Position numbers and translations under genes: made by a program. Shown here one piece after another: positions 4,491 through 5,597 of a stretch of DNA of 5,597 nucleotides. The stretch is from Actinomycetes bacterium (GTDB taxonomy: Bacteria; Actinomycetota; Actinomycetes; Actinomycetales; Microbacteriaceae): contig JAEWDJ010000494.1 of NCBI GenBank assembly GCA_023390155.1, positions 1 through 5,597 of the forward strand. The letters are read 5' to 3'. The notes under the pieces are model-generated. The model ran no database searches and was not told the origin of the DNA. It was given only the letters and a program-made list of their open reading frames with translations. Numbering within the stretch: the first letter of the stretch is position 1; each line of letters starts with the position of its first letter.

Positions 4491-5597
4491 ATGACCATCG
4501 AGGCGGCACCGGAGACGGCAGCGGCGCCGGAGGCGGAGCAGCGCAGGCAGCGCGCGATCGAGGCCCTGGAGATCCTCGACACCGCCCCCGAGGACCGGTT
4601 CGACCGCATCACCCGCATGGCGCAACAGCTCTTCGCTGTGCCGATGGTGAGCATCACGCTGCTCGACGACGACCGCCAATGGCGCAAGTCGCACGTCGGC
4701 CTCACCCGGGAGGCGCCCCGCGCCGACTCCTTCTGCGACCTGACCGTGCGCACCGACGCCCCGGTCATCATCGGCGACACCACCGCGGACGAGCGCTACC
4801 GCGACAACCCCTTCGTGGCCGGCGACCCGCACCTGCGGTTCTACGCGGGCGAGCCCATCCACGCGCCCGGCGGCGAGGCCGTCGGCACGCTCTGCGTGGT
4901 CGACACCGAGCCGCGCACGCTCGACGCCGGTCAGCTGCGCCTCCTGCGCGACCTGGCCGACTGGGTGCAGGCCGAGCTCGACCGCGACGAGGAGCTGGAC
5001 CGCACGGCCGTCGTGCAGCGGGCGCTGCTGCCGCGCCGAAAGCCCACCGCCCGCGGCTTCGACGTCGCGGCCGCCTGCGAGCCGGGGGAGCGCATCGCCG
5101 GCGACTTCTACGACTGGTACGACAGCGAGGGCGGCTTCACCGTCACCGTGGGCGACGTGGTCGGCACAGGCAGCCCGATCGCGGTCATCGCGGCCTCCGT
5201 GCGCGCCGCGCTGCGCAGCGCCACGGCGTTCGCACCGCTCGAGCCCGCCGTCGCCGAGGCGTCGCGCATGGTCGAGGAGGAGCTCGACCGGCTCGCGGCC
5301 TACACCTCCGTCTTCCACGCCCGCGTCGATGCCGACGGCCTCGTTCGCTACGTCGACGCGGGCCACGGGCTCGCCTTCCTCGTGCGCCGCACGGGCGACC
5401 TCGAGCGGCTCGAGACCTCCACCCTCCCGCTCGGAATCGCCGGCGACCGTCCCGAGCGGACGGTCGCGCTCGCCGAAGGGGAGGCGCTGCTGGTCGTCAG
5501 CGACGCCGTCTTCGACGCGGTCGGCGGCGGGGCCGGGCTGGGCGTGCTGCAGTCGCGCGTGCGCGGCGCGGCGACCTCGGCCGGCGCGGTCTCCCGC
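4491..5597 (+). CDS. GAF-domain PP2C/SpoIIE-type Ser/Thr phosphatase (partial, 3' end missing)
   Basis: The frame is open from ATG 4491 to the right edge (369 codons) with no stop, so the end of the protein is missing. It is a predicted cytoplasmic, signal-controlled protein phosphatase. Residues about 22-165 form a GAF domain of the type opening ALEILDTAPEDRFDRIT (25-41), with RQWRKSHVGL (62-71), SFCDLTV (80-86), HLRFYAGEPI (114-123) and VGTLCVVD (131-138). An acidic connecting helix (about 158-182) leads into a SpoIIE/PP2C domain: AGDFYDWY (203-210), VGDVVGTGSP (220-229), DAGHGLAFLVR (289-299), LPLGI (312-316) and LLVVSDAVFDAV (333-344). The likely metal-binding Asp205, Asp222 and Asp338 are kept, but Ala339 replaces the Gly usual after the last Asp. 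Such enzymes often dephosphorylate anti-sigma-factor antagonists; no partner is encoded here. GGGAGG (4481-4486) supports the start. Confidence 0.88.
   Translation, partial: MTIEAAPETAAAPEAEQRRQRAIEALEILDTAPEDRFDRITRMAQQLFAVPMVSITLLDDDRQWRKSHVGLTREAPRADSFCDLTVRTDAPVIIGDTTADERYRDNPFVAGDPHLRFYAGEPIHAPGGEAVGTLCVVDTEPRTLDAGQLRLLRDLADWVQAELDRDEELDRTAVVQRALLPRRKPTARGFDVAAACEPGERIAGDFYDWYDSEGGFTVTVGDVVGTGSPIAVIAASVRAALRSATAFAPLEPAVAEASRMVEEELDRLAAYTSVFHARVDADGLVRYVDAGHGLAFLVRRTGDLERLETSTLPLGIAGDRPERTVALAEGEALLVVSDAVFDAVGGGAGLGVLQSRVRGAATSAGAVSR

Noticed and set aside
2227..4509. 760-codon - strand frame across the intergenic region and both lipoprotein genes
   Set aside because: It runs antisense to two well-supported genes, has low-complexity Gly/Arg/Val content and shows no recognisable domain.
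4245..5366. 373-codon - strand frame antisense to the phosphatase
   Set aside because: It is an antisense shadow; the + strand frame has clear GAF and SpoIIE motifs and a strong ribosome site.
1..5597. CRISPR arrays, tRNA/rRNA genes, insertion sequences, prophage genes
   Set aside because: No regularly spaced repeats, transposase or integrase motifs, or tRNA-like cloverleaf sequences were seen on either strand, and base composition is even throughout.

Overview
This is GC-rich DNA with short spacers, heavy Ala/Gly/Asp/Arg codon use and TAnnnT-type -10 boxes. It carries a DHA2-type multidrug exporter, two cell-wall-directed lipoproteins and a GAF/PP2C phosphatase. Together these point to an actinobacterium, most likely of the Microbacteriaceae (Leifsonia-like); the placement rests on overall impression and was not checked by a search.

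Layout. Positions 1-167 are the 3' end of a + strand membrane-protein gene, probably a cation:proton antiporter, with a proline/alanine-rich tail. A structured convergent gap of about 115 bases (168-283) separates it from a - strand gene (284-2299) for a 671-residue DHA2-family drug:H+ antiporter. A 305-base divergent intergenic region (2300-2604) follows, holding a 14-bp perfect palindrome, other inverted repeats and candidate promoters. Three + strand genes come next: a TIG-domain/amidase_6 lipoprotein (2605-3513), a VanY-type (M15B) D,D-carboxypeptidase lipoprotein (3562-4398, apparently leaderless) and a GAF plus SpoIIE/PP2C phosphatase (4491 to beyond the right edge).

How the genes may work together. 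The two lipoproteins should both sit on the outer face of the membrane, and both belong to families that act on peptides or amides of the cell wall, so a small envelope-remodelling pair is a reasonable inference. Each of the three + strand genes has its own plausible -10 box just upstream, which argues against one simple operon. The exporter has palindromic operator-like sites upstream but no regulator gene next to it. The phosphatase would act in the cytoplasm as a signal-controlled Ser/Thr phosphatase; nothing in the window links it to its neighbours.

I see no mobile element, CRISPR array, RNA gene or obvious undescribed multi-gene system. The least ordinary features are non-coding. One is a run of ten C-tracts (G-quadruplex potential on the - strand) at 83-152. 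It abuts a 12-bp-arm inverted repeat (154-210) whose left arm supplies the stop codon of the antiporter gene. Others are the palindromes and a possible 30-codon upstream ORF in the 2300-2604 region.
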